A stretch of 7,095 bases of DNA from the NCBI GenBank assembly GCA_013694685.1, contig JACDBY010000466.1, positions 1 to 7,095 on the forward strand. The letters run 5' to 3'. Below, one piece after another: positions 6,286 to 7,095 of the stretch (position 1 is its first letter; the number at the start of each line of letters is the position of its first letter). Source of the stretch: Actinomycetota bacterium (GTDB lineage Bacteria > Actinomycetota > Thermoleophilia > Gaiellales > Gaiellaceae). The position numbers and the translations under genes were made by a program. Under the pieces are notes generated by a model. That model saw only the letters and a list, made by a program, of their open reading frames with translations, searched no databases and was not told the DNA's origin.

Positions 6286-6961
6286 CGACGAGTCGGAAGC
6301 GATGGTCGACGAGGAAGCGATACAGCACGTCGAAGGGCGGCAGCCCTTCATACATGTCGACGAAGGTCACCTCCAGTAGACGAGCTTGATCTTGCCGGCG
6401 GCCATCAGACTGTGGCGCCTCGAAGCACCTCGAGCTCGTACCCTTGCGTGTCGATCTTGAGCAGGTCGATCCGGGACACGTCGGTGGACCGGCAGTAATC
6501 ATCGAGCGTCGTGATCGCGACCTCTGTTTCCCTGACGATCGACCCCCACGCCGCTGCGGCCGGACGAAGCAGCGAGCTCATGTCGGACTGATCGTTCTCG
6601 AGCAGAAGCCGTGTACCCGAAACCGACCCGACGGCTGCAGATTCCCGAGACGTCGCGTGTTGGCCTCGAGCTCGGCGAACGCCTCTGGCCCCGGCTCGAA
6701 CGCGTGCAGGATGCTGTCCGGCAGCGCCTCTCTGAACACCGCGACGGACTGGCCTACGTTCGCGCCAACATCGAACACAATCGGTGTTGAGACGTCAGCG
6801 AGTAGCTCGTGCATGTCTCGCAGCGCGCTGACACCCACGCGCGTGATCACGTAGTCGCGGCCGTCGGCGGGTCGGTAGCGGCTGACCTCGAGCCCGACAG
6901 CGTGCGCCGCGCCGCGCACCAATCTCTTGGCTGCCCGAACGGCCTGCGTCACGGCCTGCAC
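6278..6961 (-). pseudogene. FkbM-family SAM-dependent methyltransferase, broken by three frame changes
   Basis: FkbM-type enzymes O-methylate sugars or other hydroxyls using S-adenosylmethionine. The N-terminal part (6961 to about 6640) holds the SAM-binding motif IVFDVGANVGQSVAVF and the acidic strand HAFEPGPEAF. The frame then changes near 6640-6625. The next segment contains SVSGTRLLLENDQSDMSS, ITTLDDYC, and the family hallmark LLKIDTQGYELEVLRGA. It changes frame again at about 6413-6411, just before TGA 6407-6405. A short segment MAAGKIKLVY follows, then a third change at about 6376, just before TGA 6369-6367. The last segment, LEVTFVDMYEGLPPFDVLYR, ends at TAA 6280-6278. Each change equals the loss of one base (modulo three). 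Restored, it would be about 228 residues, somewhat short for the family. The start is GTG 6961 (GGGAG 3 bases upstream) or GTG 6952. It could be a true pseudogene or a full gene with sequence errors. Confidence 0.85.
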
Positions 6962-7095
6962 CGGCTCCCAACGTACCGAGCCAAACCAGGTTTGTGATGC
7001 GGAGCGCTCGTCAGCGATTTGGCGACCAACGAGGGGAAGGCGAGCCGGACTTCCTCATCGCCGGCTCGACCAGGCGGCGTGGGGCGCGTCAGTAC

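Noticed and set aside
6444..6854. Plus-strand open frame across the methyltransferase region
   Set aside because: The opposite strand holds clear FkbM motifs; the plus frame has none.
1..7095. CRISPR array, tRNA/rRNA, transposase or attachment site
   Set aside because: No spaced direct repeats, RNA gene signatures, transposase motifs or terminal repeats were seen on either strand.

Overview
The window comes from a high-GC bacterium. Codons end mostly in G or C, GTG starts are used, and genes are packed with 4-base start/stop overlaps. This fits an actinobacterium. The style of the membrane glycosyltransferase tail and the GT2/DUF2304 pair would suit a lineage such as Thermoleophilia, but that finer placement is inference. 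No RNA gene, CRISPR array, transposase or attachment site was found.

Layout. (1) Bases 2-3689, plus strand: three coupled genes, namely a nucleotide-sugar 4,6-dehydratase (its first codons lie before the window), a GDP-L-fucose-synthase-like epimerase/reductase, and a large polytopic membrane protein that looks like a GT-C glycosyltransferase with a fibronectin-III-like extracytoplasmic tail. (2) Bases 3667-5998, minus strand: a convergent operon of a CgeB-type glycosyltransferase, a GT2 polyprenyl-phosphate-sugar-synthase-like enzyme, and a small DUF2304 membrane protein. The two operons meet tail to tail and share 23 bases. (3) Bases 5999-6277: a gap rich in short hairpins, with a possible leaderless promoter for the minus operon. 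(4) Bases 6278-6961, minus strand: an FkbM-family methyltransferase that is recognisable end to end but broken by three frame changes, all in the same direction. Bases 6962-7095 may hold the C-terminal end of one more minus-strand gene.

Together this is part of a cell-surface glycan locus. The dehydratase and the fucose-synthase-like enzyme would make a 6-deoxyhexose donor (GDP-L-fucose or a relative). The GT2 enzyme would charge a polyprenyl phosphate with sugar. The CgeB-type transferase and the membrane GT would add sugars inside and outside the membrane. The FkbM methyltransferase, if it were intact, would O-methylate the product. Nothing here is a clearly new system. The points most worth a second look are the triple-frameshifted methyltransferase, the fucose synthase paired with an atypical dehydratase and carrying a Ser-to-Thr change, and the hairpin-rich gap with its 'MRCPVC' reading-frame start.
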